DNA from: Synergistaceae bacterium
Lineage (GTDB): Bacteria > Synergistota > Synergistia > Synergistales > Synergistaceae
Assembly (NCBI GenBank): GCA_012728505.1
Contig: JAAYEY010000090.1
Location: 1-24,146, forward strand
Reading direction: 5' to 3'
DNA: 24,146 nt
Shown here: piece by piece, positions 8,396-15,924 of the stretch
Numbering within the stretch: the stretch's first letter is position 1
Layout of the letters: each line of letters starts with the position of its first letter
The notes under the pieces: model-generated
Database searches by the model: none
The model's input: the letters and a program-made list of their open reading frames with translations, nothing else
Told to the model about the DNA's origin: nothing
Position numbers and translations under genes: made by a program

Positions 8396-8914
8396 GTGGC
8401 GAGAGAGACACAGAGCAACAAATCATATAGCAGCAGAGGCCTTGAACTTACTGAACGTATTATTCACATAAACAGAGTAGCCAAGGTCGTAAAGGGCGGA
8501 AAACGTTTCCGTTTCAGCGTGCTTGTAGTTGTCGGAGACAGCGTCAATCAGGTAGGTCTGGGGATAGGCAAAGCTAAGGAAATTTCTGAGGCTATGCGCA
8601 AGGGTATTGAGCATGCGAAAAAGAACATGGTCGATCTCAAGAAGGTAGGAAATACTATTCCTCACCCCATAATCGGAAAGTTTGGAGCAGCAGAAGTTCT
8701 CCTTCGTCCGGCGGCTCCCGGTACCGGTGTTATTGCCGGCGGAGCTGTACGTGCAATTATGGAACTTGGCGGAGTGAAAGACATACTGACTAAGGTCATT
8801 GGAAGAACTTCCAATCCAATCAATGTTTCCTATGCGACAATGTCGGCCGTAAAAAACATGAGAACGCCCGAAGAGATTCGCAGGCTGCGCGGTAAAGACC
8901 GTAAGGAAGCGTAG
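8396..8914 (+). CDS. rpsE: 30S ribosomal protein S5 (uS5)
   Basis: S5 has 172 residues and, with S4, lines the mRNA entry and the decoding-fidelity interface. It has an N-terminal double-stranded-RNA-binding-like domain ([23 protein letters not shown]...) and a C-terminal domain beginning around [19 protein letters not shown]. The spectinomycin-sensitive loop around VVKGGKRF looks wild type. Start is GTG at 8396, with the AGGAGGAGG Shine-Dalgarno at 8379-8387 and an 8-base spacer. It is part of the conserved rplR-rpsE-rpmD-rplO order. Confidence 0.98.
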   Translation: MARETQSNKSYSSRGLELTERIIHINRVAKVVKGGKRFRFSVLVVVGDSVNQVGLGIGKAKEISEAMRKGIEHAKKNMVDLKKVGNTIPHPIIGKFGAAEVLLRPAAPGTGVIAGGAVRAIMELGGVKDILTKVIGRTSNPINVSYATMSAVKNMRTPEEIRRLRGKDRKEA

Positions 8915-8929
8915 GAGGTTGAACAGACA

Positions 8930-9112
8930 ATGGCTAAAGTAACAATAACGTGGAAAAAAAGCACAATAGGCCGTCCTCCCCGTCAGGCGAGGACTATTAA
9001 GGCACTTGGCTTTAATAGACTGAATGATACAGTCTGTCACGAGGATTCTCCGCAGATCATGGGAATGGTCAATTCCATCTCTCATCTGTTGGAATGGACC
9101 GTAGAGGAATAG
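8930..9112 (+). CDS. rpmD: 50S ribosomal protein L30 (uL30)
   Basis: This is the 60-residue short bacterial L30, a small 50S surface protein. Signature residues are VTITWKKSTIGRPPRQARTIKALGFNRLN followed by the VCHEDSPQIMGMVNSISHLL helix. The Shine-Dalgarno TAGGAGG (8913-8919) overlaps the rpsE stop region. rpmD is absent from some bacterial lineages, so its presence is mildly informative for placing the organism. Otherwise ordinary. Confidence 0.97.
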   Translation: MAKVTITWKKSTIGRPPRQARTIKALGFNRLNDTVCHEDSPQIMGMVNSISHLLEWTVEE

Positions 9113-9124
9113 GGAGGTACTGGC

Positions 9125-9571
9125 ATGAATCTTCATGATCTTTGTCCCGCAGAGGGTTCACGTAGAAAGAAAAAACGTCTTGGTCAGGGTATTGCCAGCG
9201 GACATGGTAAGACCGCAGGTAAAGGACATAAAGGACAGAAAGCAAGGGCTGGAGTATCTATCAAAGCTAACTTCGAAGGAGGCCAGATGCCTCTTGCCCG
9301 TCGCATTCCTAAACGTGGATTCAGTAATTTTCGTTTTGCAATTAAATATGAAATAGTTAACCTTGCGGCTCTTGAAGATCGTTTTGAAGCCGGATCTGAA
9401 ATTACTGCTGAGAGCCTTTATGCTCTTCGTCTAATATCAGGTCCCGACAAACCGGTCAAAATCCTTGGGGTTGGCGAAATTTCAAAGGAACTTACAGTGC
9501 ATGCTAACGCCTTTAGCGCATCGGCTGCAAAAAAAATTGAAGCAGCCGGCGGAAAGGCTGAGGTGATTTAA
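9125..9571 (+). CDS. rplO: 50S ribosomal protein L15 (uL15)
   Basis: L15 (148 residues) is a late-assembling 50S protein whose glycine/basic-rich N-terminal arm threads into 23S rRNA. The arm (RRKKKRLGQGIASGHGKTAGKGHKGQ) is followed by the FEGGQMPLARRIPKRGFSNF block, and the C-terminal globular domain ends with SASAAKKIEAAGGKAEVI. The ribosome-binding site is AGGGAGG, and the stop abuts the secY GTG directly, suggesting coupled translation. Confidence 0.98.
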   Translation: MNLHDLCPAEGSRRKKKRLGQGIASGHGKTAGKGHKGQKARAGVSIKANFEGGQMPLARRIPKRGFSNFRFAIKYEIVNLAALEDRFEAGSEITAESLYALRLISGPDKPVKILGVGEISKELTVHANAFSASAAKKIEAAGGKAEVI

Positions 9572-10867
9572 GTGATTGATTCCTTCCGGGATGCCTTTAG
9601 ACTGCCTGACCTTAAGCGACGGATACTTTTTACTCTTGCCGCATTGTTCATTTACAGGTTGGGCGCACATTTGCCTACGCCTGGAGTGAATGCAGCGGCT
9701 CTAGGAAAGCTTTTTGAGCAGGGCGGCGTTTTAGGTTTCCTGGACCTCTTTGCAGGTGGAGCACTTAGCAGATTCAGTATATTTGCTTTGGGTGTGACCC
9801 CCTACATCAACTCAAGTATTGTAATGCAGCTGTTGCAAGTTGTAGTGCCAAGCCTTGAAAAGATGCAGAAAGAGGGAGAAGAAGGGCGAAAGAAGATAGT
9901 ACAGTACACACGTTACGGTACTATCGCATTTGCACTTATTCAGGCAGTCGGAATGACAGGCTGGCTCAGGAATCTTGGTATTTTTACAGGCAGCTGGTTG
10001 GACATAGCACTTGTTGCTGTTACACTTACTACCGGAGCGGTGGCTGTAATGTGGCTTGGCGAAGTTATGTCGGACCACGGAATAGGAAACGGCATATCGC
10101 TTTTAATATTTGCAGGTATAGTTGCGAGGATTCCAGAAGCTATAATAAGAACCTTTACTCTGGTAAGACTTGGAGAAATGAATATACTTATCGTGCTCGC
10201 TGCAATAGTTGTCATGGTTGCAGTGGTTGCTGGCTGTGTAATGCTTCAGGAAGGGCAACGCCGTCTCCCTGTACAGTACGCAAAGCGCATGGTAGGTAAC
10301 AAGATGTATGGAGGGCAGAGCAGCTTTATTCCTCTGAGAGTTAATACAGCTGGAGTTATACCGATAATTTTTGCATCATCGGTACTTCTCTTCCCCTATA
10401 CAATATCTGGTCTTTTCCAGCATAGTTTCGCACAGACGGTGCAGAAGGCATTTAGCCCAAGCAGTCCCATTTATATGATTCTTTACGTCTCGATGATAAT
10501 ATTTTTCTCCTATTTCTATACGGCGGTTGTTTTCAAACCTGAAGACATATCGACAAATATGAAAAAAAACGGAGGGTTTATCCTTGGTATACGCCCGGGC
10601 AGACCCACAACAGACTACATCGAGAAGGTCATGGGGCGCATTACTCTGGGAGGCGCAGTAGCACTTGCGATAATTGCCGTAGTTCCTACTATGATGACAG
10701 GGCTTATGAACATCAACACTTTTTATTTCGGCGGAACAGCTGTGATAATAGTTGTTGGAGTAGCTCTCGACACTGTACACCAAATAGAGGGACAGCTTAT
10801 AATGCGTCATTATGAAGGGATACTGAAGCGCCGCGGAGGCAAGTCTGGCGGCCTTCTGAGACTTTAG
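9572..10867 (+). CDS. secY: Preprotein translocase subunit SecY
   Basis: SecY forms the protein-conducting channel of the Sec translocon in the inner membrane. The 431 residues match the family length, and about ten hydrophobic segments can be traced. Landmarks are the first helix after DLKRRILFTLAALFIYRLGAHLP, the plug/second-helix region with GGALSRFSIFALGVTPYINSSIVMQLL, the QEGQRRLPVQYAKR loop, and the cytosolic loop with PEDISTNMKKNGGFILGIRPG, which contacts SecA and the ribosome. The start is GTG at 9572, directly after the rplO stop, with GAGGTG at 9560-9565. It ends the spc block. Confidence 0.98.
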   Translation: MIDSFRDAFRLPDLKRRILFTLAALFIYRLGAHLPTPGVNAAALGKLFEQGGVLGFLDLFAGGALSRFSIFALGVTPYINSSIVMQLLQVVVPSLEKMQKEGEEGRKKIVQYTRYGTIAFALIQAVGMTGWLRNLGIFTGSWLDIALVAVTLTTGAVAVMWLGEVMSDHGIGNGISLLIFAGIVARIPEAIIRTFTLVRLGEMNILIVLAAIVVMVAVVAGCVMLQEGQRRLPVQYAKRMVGNKMYGGQSSFIPLRVNTAGVIPIIFASSVLLFPYTISGLFQHSFAQTVQKAFSPSSPIYMILYVSMIIFFSYFYTAVVFKPEDISTNMKKNGGFILGIRPGRPTTDYIEKVMGRITLGGAVALAIIAVVPTMMTGLMNINTFYFGGTAVIIVVGVALDTVHQIEGQLIMRHYEGILKRRGGKSGGLLRL

Positions 10868-10881
10868 TTCGGAGGTATGTG

Positions 10882-11532
10882 ATGCGTATCATACTGATCG
10901 GGGCTCCCGGCTCAGGAAAAGGAACTCAGGCTGAGAACATCAAGCAGAAATATCCAATTGCCCATATATCCACGGGAGATATTCTCAGGGCAAATGTCAA
11001 AGCAGGTACCGAGCTCGGAAAAAATGCTAAAGAATATATGGAATCCGGGAAACTGGTACCTGATGAAGTTATTATTGCAATGGTCAAATCGAGACTCCAA
11101 GAGCCAGACTGTAAAGATGGGTTTCTTCTAGATGGGTTTCCCAGGACAAAAACTCAGGCTGAAGCTCTCGATTTAATTTTAAAAAAGCTTGGCATCTTAC
11201 TTGACGCAGTTGTCCAGTTGGATGTAGATGATGAGACCGTAATCAGGAGGCTTACTACAAGAAGGGTTTGCAAATCCTGCGGTGAGATTTACAATGTACT
11301 TTTTAAACCGGCAAGAATTGAAGGAATCTGTGATAAGTGCGGCGGAGAAGTAATCCAGCGTAATGACGACATAGAAAGTGTTATTCGCAACCGCCTTACC
11401 GTCTTCCACGAACAGACAGCACCTTTGATTGATTATTACCAAAGCAAAGACTTGCTTATTTCGGTCGATGCAGCCGGCGGAAAGGACGTTGTCCTGAAAC
11501 TTCTTGAAAAAATGAAGGACGTGGGTAAATGA
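10882..11532 (+). CDS. adk: Adenylate kinase, zinc-binding lid
   Basis: Adenylate kinase converts ATP + AMP to two ADP and is cytosolic. The P-loop GAPGSGKGT occupies residues 7-15, and the AMP-binding motif DGFPRTKTQAE is near residue 84. The lid carries four cysteines (C130, C133, C150, C153) in two CxxC pairs, the zinc-stabilised long form. The start is ATG 10882 (216 residues), 6 bases after GGAGG (10871-10875). A GTG at 10879 would only duplicate the Met and shorten the spacing. Placement between secY and map is the classical arrangement. The stop overlaps the map start (ATGA). Confidence 0.97.
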   Translation: MRIILIGAPGSGKGTQAENIKQKYPIAHISTGDILRANVKAGTELGKNAKEYMESGKLVPDEVIIAMVKSRLQEPDCKDGFLLDGFPRTKTQAEALDLILKKLGILLDAVVQLDVDDETVIRRLTTRRVCKSCGEIYNVLFKPARIEGICDKCGGEVIQRNDDIESVIRNRLTVFHEQTAPLIDYYQSKDLLISVDAAGGKDVVLKLLEKMKDVGK

Positions 11533-12299
11533 TTACTTTTAAAAGTGATCGTGAACTTGCAAAAATGCGTCAAGCTGGGCGTATTGTAGCTGATATCCTC
11601 AAGCTTATGAAAGACATGGTCAAACCGGGTGTTGATACTTATACTCTGGATCAAGCGGCTGAAGCTCTTGTTTTAAAAGAAAACGCTAAACCTGCGTTTA
11701 AGGGCTATAAAGTTCCTTGGGTATCCACACCTTTTCCCGGTACAATATGTGCTTCTGTGAATGATGAAATAGTACACGGGATTCCTTCCAGAGAGAGGGT
11801 GCTTCAAGAAGGCGACATCATTAGCATCGATACAGGAGCCTCATATAATGGCTTCTTTGGAGATGCGGCCTGTACCTTTGCAGTTGGTAAGATAAGTGAG
11901 GATCGACAGCGGCTGCTCGACATTACACTTGAATCACTGCACAGGGGAATGAATGCGGTAAAAGTAGGCGCAACGCTTGGAGACATCGGATATGCAATAG
12001 AAAATCTTGTAATCCCATTAGGATTCGGTTTAGTGAGGGATTATGCAGGACACGGCATAGGACGTAAGCTCCACGAAGCACCACAGGTGCCCAATTTTGG
12101 AAAGCCCGGCACCGGGATAACTCTCAAAGCCGGGATGACATTCTGTATTGAACCGATGGTTATGGATGGGGCCGAAGAGGTAAAAAACCTATCTGACAAT
12201 TGGACTGTAGTTACAGCAGATGGCAGCGATGCCGCTCATTTTGAAAATAGTCTTCTTGTTACCAATGATGGTGTGGAGATACTTACTCCATGGGAGTGA
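11529..12299 (+). CDS. map: Type I methionine aminopeptidase
   Basis: Map removes the initiator Met from nascent proteins. The protein has 256 residues and the pita-bread fold. The five metal ligands can be read: D101 (ISIDTGA), D112 (FFGDAACTF), H175 (AGHGIG), E208 (CIEPM) and E239 (HFENSLLV). The substrate-side histidine H83 is in IVHGIP. There is no N-terminal SH3-like extension, so it is the bacterial type Ia form. Translation starts at ATG 11529, overlapping the adk TGA by four bases. Its 3' end overlaps the next gene by 10 bases. Confidence 0.97.
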   Translation: MITFKSDRELAKMRQAGRIVADILKLMKDMVKPGVDTYTLDQAAEALVLKENAKPAFKGYKVPWVSTPFPGTICASVNDEIVHGIPSRERVLQEGDIISIDTGASYNGFFGDAACTFAVGKISEDRQRLLDITLESLHRGMNAVKVGATLGDIGYAIENLVIPLGFGLVRDYAGHGIGRKLHEAPQVPNFGKPGTGITLKAGMTFCIEPMVMDGAEEVKNLSDNWTVVTADGSDAAHFENSLLVTNDGVEILTPWE

Positions 12300-12610
12300 T
12301 CCCTGACTTACAGGAAGGGTATCTTAAGACAGGCGATGTAGTTTTAGTTCGCCAAGGAAAGAATAAAGGTAAGTTTTTCGTAGTGGTGAAAACTGAAAGT
12401 GAAGCACGAGTCTTCATAGCTAACGGAGTCAACTATTCCGTTGAGAAGCCTAAAAAAAAGAACGTGAAGCACCTTCAAAAGACACTAATGAATCTCGAAG
12501 ATGTGGCTGGGCGTGTTGCTGGCGGGAAACCCCTGGACAACGGCTGGTTGATACAGAAGTTTTCCGTAATTCTGGATAACAGCGACACATCTTGGAGACA
12601 GGGAGGTTGA
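12290..12610 (+). CDS. Small KOW-domain RNA-binding protein (L14e-like)
   Basis: The protein has 106 residues. A KOW-type segment lies near residues 13-35 (KTGDVVLVRQGKNKGKFFVVVK), as in ribosomal proteins L24, L26e and L14e. A lysine-rich patch (EKPKKKNVKHLQK) follows at residues 52-64. The C-terminus has no family I recognise. Its location between map and infA, where many Gram-positive-type genomes carry a KOW protein annotated as L14e/L6e/L27e-like, supports an RNA or ribosome role. That is inferred; no function has been shown for it here. Start ATG 12290 overlaps map by 10 bases; a GTG at 12296 is the alternative. The 3' end provides the GGGAGG for infA. Confidence 0.85.
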   Translation: MGVIPDLQEGYLKTGDVVLVRQGKNKGKFFVVVKTESEARVFIANGVNYSVEKPKKKNVKHLQKTLMNLEDVAGRVAGGKPLDNGWLIQKFSVILDNSDTSWRQGG

Positions 12611-12619
12611 GGCTACTGC

Positions 12620-12838
12620 ATGGCCAAAGAAGAAGTAATTGAAGTAAAAGGCAAGGTAGTGGAGCCACTGCCCAACGCCATGTTCCACGTAGAACTGGAA
12701 AATGGCCACAAGATACTGGCTCACGTTTCTGGAAAGATGCGGATGCATTTTATCAGGATTCTTCCGGGAGATCGTGTGTTGTTGCAACTTTCGCCTTATG
12801 ACCTTACACGAGGGCGGATAACATACAGATATAAGTAA
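12620..12838 (+). CDS. infA: Translation initiation factor IF-1
   Basis: IF-1 has 72 residues, the exact family length, and blocks the 30S A site during initiation. It is a single OB-fold protein. Markers are [48 protein letters not shown] and the final [15 protein letters not shown]. The Shine-Dalgarno AGGGAGG lies at 12600-12606, with the start 9 bases after the preceding stop. It is followed by a 65-base gap containing a small hairpin, the longest gap between tuf and rplQ. Confidence 0.98.
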   Translation: MAKEEVIEVKGKVVEPLPNAMFHVELENGHKILAHVSGKMRMHFIRILPGDRVLLQLSPYDLTRGRITYRYK

Positions 12839-12856
12839 ATATTATGGTTTTGGATT

Positions 12857-12874
12857 AATCTCTGTAAAGAGATT
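12857..12874 (+). other. Small stem-loop in infA-rpmJ gap
   Basis: AATCTCT (12857-12863) and AGAGATT (12868-12874) form a perfect 7-bp stem with a 4-base loop, followed by only a short TTTT-C stretch. The stem is AT-rich with two G-C... or C-G pairs (C12860 and C12862 with their partners), so it is weak. It lies in the largest gap of the ribosomal block, 30 bases upstream of rpmJ. It could be a leaky terminator, an RNA-processing site or chance; the sequence alone does not decide. Confidence 0.4.
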
Positions 12875-12903
12875 TTCAGTATTTCTCAAGGAGGTCTGCA
12901 TCA

Positions 12904-13029
12904 ATGAAAGTAAGACCGTCAGTAAAGGTAATTTGTGAGTATTGCAGAATAATCAAACGCCATGGCGTGGTACGCGTGATATGCAGCAGAAATCCGCGTC
13001 ACAAACAGCGCCAAGGAGCGAGGAGGTAG
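12904..13029 (+). CDS. rpmJ: 50S ribosomal protein L36 (bL36), zinc form
   Basis: This short gene encodes 41 residues beginning [14 protein letters not shown]. The zinc ligands C11, C14, C27 and H33 are all present, so it is the C+ form. The usual protein ends ...HKQRQG at residue 38; here three more residues (ARR) follow, because the coding region runs through the AGGAGG that serves as the ribosome-binding site of rpsM. An AAGGAGG Shine-Dalgarno (12889-12895) precedes the ATG at 12904. L36 binds 23S rRNA near the L6/L16 region. Confidence 0.96.
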   Translation: MKVRPSVKVICEYCRIIKRHGVVRVICSRNPRHKQRQGARR

Positions 13030-13033
13030 CAGG

Positions 13034-13411
13034 ATGGCTCGTTTAGCCGGTGTCGACCTGCCGCGTGAGAAGAGGATCGAAATAGCCCTTACCTATATTT
13101 TTGGTGTAGGTCCGTCAGTCGCACAGCAGATAATCGCAACAACAGGCATCAATCCAAACACTAGGGTCAAAGACCTTACTGAAGAGGAAGAGCAGAAGCT
13201 GCGCGCGGAGCTTGAAAACAACCATAAGGTTGAAGGTGACCTTCGCCGTGAGATAGCTATGAATATTAAGCGTCTGATGGATATCGGTTGTTACCGTGGT
13301 ATCAGACATCGTCAGGGTCTTCCTGTCCGCGGACAGAGGACTAAGACAAATGCCCGCACACGCAAAGGTCCCAAAAGGACAGTTGCAGGCAAGAAGAAAG
13401 TCGCGAAATAA
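13034..13411 (+). CDS. rpsM: 30S ribosomal protein S13 (uS13)
   Basis: S13 (125 residues) is in the 30S head and contacts the P-site tRNA and L5 (bridge B1b). Signatures are [26 protein letters not shown], the helix-two-turn-helix, and the basic tail [29 protein letters not shown]. Its Shine-Dalgarno (AGGAGG, 13021-13026) is inside the rpmJ coding end, 7 bases before the ATG. It is a standard member of the alpha block. Confidence 0.98.
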   Translation: MARLAGVDLPREKRIEIALTYIFGVGPSVAQQIIATTGINPNTRVKDLTEEEEQKLRAELENNHKVEGDLRREIAMNIKRLMDIGCYRGIRHRQGLPVRGQRTKTNARTRKGPKRTVAGKKKVAK

Positions 13412-13436
13412 GGCTTGATCAAGGAGGGAACAACAG

Positions 13437-13829
13437 GTGGTAAAACGCGTACAGCGTAGTCGTAAACGTAAAGAAAGAAAGAATGTAAGTTACGGCGTCG
13501 CTCACATTTTTTCAACATTCAACAATACTATAGTGACGCTAACTGACAAGCAGGGCAATGCACTTTCATGGGCATCAGGAGGTAATGTTGGCTTTAAGGG
13601 AGCACGTAAGTCAACACCCTATGCTGCTCAGATGTCTGCAACTCAGGCGGCTAAGGTTGCTCAGGATAACGGAGTAATCGAAATTGACGTTATTGTAAAG
13701 GGACCGGGACCTGGCCGTGAATCTGCTATTCGATCGCTTCAGGCAGCCGGACTCCAGGTAAATGTGATCAAAGATGCAACCCCTATCCCGCACAATGGCT
13801 GCCGCCCGCCCAAGCGGCGTCGCGTGTAG
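13437..13829 (+). CDS. rpsK: 30S ribosomal protein S11 (uS11)
   Basis: S11 (130 residues) lies on the 30S platform near the mRNA exit and the Shine-Dalgarno helix. The block [19 protein letters not shown], the [14 protein letters not shown] segment and the C-terminal [18 protein letters not shown] are diagnostic. It begins with GTG at 13437 ([10 protein letters not shown]); the AAGGAGGG ribosome-binding site lies about 9 bases upstream. Placed between rpsM and rpsD as usual. Confidence 0.98.
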   Translation: MVKRVQRSRKRKERKNVSYGVAHIFSTFNNTIVTLTDKQGNALSWASGGNVGFKGARKSTPYAAQMSATQAAKVAQDNGVIEIDVIVKGPGPGRESAIRSLQAAGLQVNVIKDATPIPHNGCRPPKRRRV

Positions 13830-13854
13830 GCTACAAAGGAGGTAAAAGACTGGT

Positions 13855-14481
13855 ATGAGCAGGTACACAGGACCTGTCTGCAGGCTATGCCGGGCAGAGG
13901 GGACGAAGCTCTTTCTTAAAGGGGACCGCTGTTACACAGAGAAGTGCGGTCTTACAAAGCGTAATTCAAGGCCGGGTCAGCATGGTACCCGCCGTAGCAA
14001 AATGAGCGAATATGGACTTCGCTTGAGAGAAAAACAGAAGCTACGCCGTTTTTACGGACTAAATGAGTCTCAATTTAGCAACGTTTACAAGAAGGCAAGC
14101 ATGCTTCCAGGACAGACTGGTCATAACTTTCTTCAGCTTCTCGAATGCCGTATAGATAACATCGTTTATCGTCTGGGATTTGGAGTAAGTCGTAGTCAGT
14201 CAAGACAGTTAGTTACCCATGGACATTTCACAGTAAATGGCCGCAAGCTTGATATCCCTAGTGCTCTTCTTAAGGCAGGAGACGTTATTACTGTCGCCGA
14301 AGGAAGCAGGGAAGTTGTTCTTTTAAAGGAAAATTCTGAAGCAGCAGCAGTCCGTGCCATTCCGACCTGGCTCTCCTTCAGTCCTGATTCCATGACAGGC
14401 AATCTATTAACATTGCCAATTCGTGAACAGATCGAAGTACCTGTAAACGAACAGCTTGTTGTTGAATTCTATGCCCGTTAG
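13855..14481 (+). CDS. rpsD: 30S ribosomal protein S4 (uS4), zinc form
   Basis: S4 (208 residues) nucleates 30S assembly and, with S5, sets decoding fidelity. The N-terminal zinc module is intact, with cysteines at 9, 12, 26 and 31. The S4-type RNA-binding domain starts around residue 97 (CRIDNIVYRLGFGVSRSQSRQLVTHGHFTVNGR). The C-terminus VNEQLVVEFYAR is typical. Zinc-free S4 paralogues exist in some species; here only this C+ version is seen. The ribosome-binding site is AAAGGAGG at 13836-13843. Confidence 0.98.
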   Translation: MSRYTGPVCRLCRAEGTKLFLKGDRCYTEKCGLTKRNSRPGQHGTRRSKMSEYGLRLREKQKLRRFYGLNESQFSNVYKKASMLPGQTGHNFLQLLECRIDNIVYRLGFGVSRSQSRQLVTHGHFTVNGRKLDIPSALLKAGDVITVAEGSREVVLLKENSEAAAVRAIPTWLSFSPDSMTGNLLTLPIREQIEVPVNEQLVVEFYAR

Positions 14482-14504
14482 GGAAACGAAAGGTGGGGGA
14501 GAAT

Positions 14505-15566
14505 ATGGAGCATGATCGCCATGAGATCATAGTACAAGAATCCACCCCGTCATACGGCAAAATTACCATTGAGCCGCTAGAAATTGGCTATGGGGTAACT
14601 CTGGGCAACTCGCTTCGCAGAGTTCTTCTCTCTTCTATCAGTGGTGCTGCCATTGTTGCGGTGCGTATTGAGGGGGTTCTTCATGAGTTCAGTACTGTCC
14701 CTGGTGTAAAAGAGGATGTTATTGAGCTTTTGGTTAACCTTAAACATATACCGGTCCGCTGTCACTCTTCAGCTGTAACTACTCTTAGGCTTGAAGTAAA
14801 AGGCCCTAAAGTGGTTACGGCGGGAGATATAGAGCCAGACAGTGAAGTCGAATTCCCGGATCCCGAAGCATTCTTATGTACCCTTGAAGAGGGTGCCAGT
14901 TTGGTGATGGATCTTTACGTCGCTACCGGTACAGGATACTTGCCGCTTGACCGTCCTCGGGCTTCTTATTTACCCGTAGACGCTCTCCAGACAGACGCAC
15001 TTTATTCACCTGTTAAGAGGGTAAAGTATGATATTCAGGATAAGAGGATGGGTCAGAGAACAGACTTTGACAGTCTTACACTTGAAATATGGACAAACGG
15101 TGTAGTCTCTCCTGAGTCTGCAGTTATACAGGCAAGCAGGGTCCTCAAAGGTTACTATTCCTCGGTAGTTGATTCTTTGGCCGGCCCTGGTAGCAGCGCA
15201 TTAGAAGAGATAATAAAAAGTGAGGAAAGCGGAAAAATCCCAGCTGGAGCTCCGGGGTTTGAAAAACAAGCTGTAATGGCTGGTTATCCAATGGGTGAGA
15301 ATTCTATTTACTACAGGCCGGTCCGTGATTTGGAACTTTCCGTCCGTAGTGAAAATTGTCTTCTTCGCGGTGGAGTACATGTAATAGGCGAACTAGTTTC
15401 AAGGACGAGAGAAGATCTTCTCAAGACACGTAATCTGGGCAAGATATCGCTCAGGGAAATAGAAGAGAAGCTTGCTAAATTCGATTTGACTCTAAGCGGT
15501 GACATTAATTCACCGGCAGACGGCAACTCCGAAACGAATGAAGAGAAACAAAAGGAGGAAATTTAA
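14505..15566 (+). CDS. rpoA: DNA-directed RNA polymerase subunit alpha
   Basis: RNA polymerase alpha dimerises to scaffold the enzyme, and its C-terminal domain binds UP elements and activators. I prefer the ATG at 14505 (353 residues, MEHDRHEIIVQ), preceded by GGGGGAG at a 5-6 base spacing; a GTG at 14493 would add four residues. The N-terminal domain shows GYGVTLGNSLRRVLLSSISGAA and the VPGVKEDVIELLVNLK motif. The C-terminal domain contains LELSVRSENCL, with the Arg equivalent to the DNA-contacting R265, and LLKTRNLGKISLREIEEKL. A hydrophilic, acidic/Asn-rich tail of about 20 residues ends the protein, longer than in E. coli. Confidence 0.97.
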   Translation: MEHDRHEIIVQESTPSYGKITIEPLEIGYGVTLGNSLRRVLLSSISGAAIVAVRIEGVLHEFSTVPGVKEDVIELLVNLKHIPVRCHSSAVTTLRLEVKGPKVVTAGDIEPDSEVEFPDPEAFLCTLEEGASLVMDLYVATGTGYLPLDRPRASYLPVDALQTDALYSPVKRVKYDIQDKRMGQRTDFDSLTLEIWTNGVVSPESAVIQASRVLKGYYSSVVDSLAGPGSSALEEIIKSEESGKIPAGAPGFEKQAVMAGYPMGENSIYYRPVRDLELSVRSENCLLRGGVHVIGELVSRTREDLLKTRNLGKISLREIEEKLAKFDLTLSGDINSPADGNSETNEEKQKEEI

Positions 15567-15920
15567 ATGAGACACCGCGTAGGAACAAGGCGGTTGGGAC
15601 GCTACAGCTCCCATAGGTTGGCCATGCTTGGAAATATGGCTGCCAGTCTCTTCATTGAGGGTAGCATTGTGACTACAATTTCTAAGGCAAAGGAAGTTCG
15701 CAGCGTAGCCGAGAAGCTTATCACCAGAGCTAAATCAGGCAACCTCAACGACCGTCGTCTTGTCGTGGCACGCTTACCGCATAAAGAGGCTGTAACAAAG
15801 CTTTTCAATGAACTGGGACCGAAGTATGCTGAACGCAACGGCGGTTATACTAGGATAGTAAAACTTGGCGCCCGTATCGGCGATGCTTCCGAGATGGCGG
15901 TTATACAGCTGGTCGACTAA
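15567..15920 (+). CDS. rplQ: 50S ribosomal protein L17 (bL17)
   Basis: L17 (117 residues) lies near the exit tunnel beside L22 and L32. Signatures are MRHRVGTRRLGRYSSHRLAMLGNMAASLF, TTISKAKEVRSVAEKLIT and the terminal GDASEMAVIQLVD. It begins immediately after the rpoA stop with AAAGGAGG (15550-15557) inside rpoA. It closes the alpha block; the ECF transporter genes follow only 4 bases later, so they are probably on the same transcript. Confidence 0.98.
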   Translation: MRHRVGTRRLGRYSSHRLAMLGNMAASLFIEGSIVTTISKAKEVRSVAEKLITRAKSGNLNDRRLVVARLPHKEAVTKLFNELGPKYAERNGGYTRIVKLGARIGDASEMAVIQLVD

Positions 15921-15924
15921 TTTA

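Noticed and set aside
8423..9136. A 237-codon open frame on the - strand opposite rpsE-rpmD
   Set aside because: The translated product has no recognisable domain and the opposite strand codes for clear ribosomal proteins.
15865..15924. Longer EcfA1 beginning inside rplQ
   Set aside because: The extra 20 residues overlap the conserved L17 C-terminus in another frame and do not resemble an ABC ATPase N-terminus.
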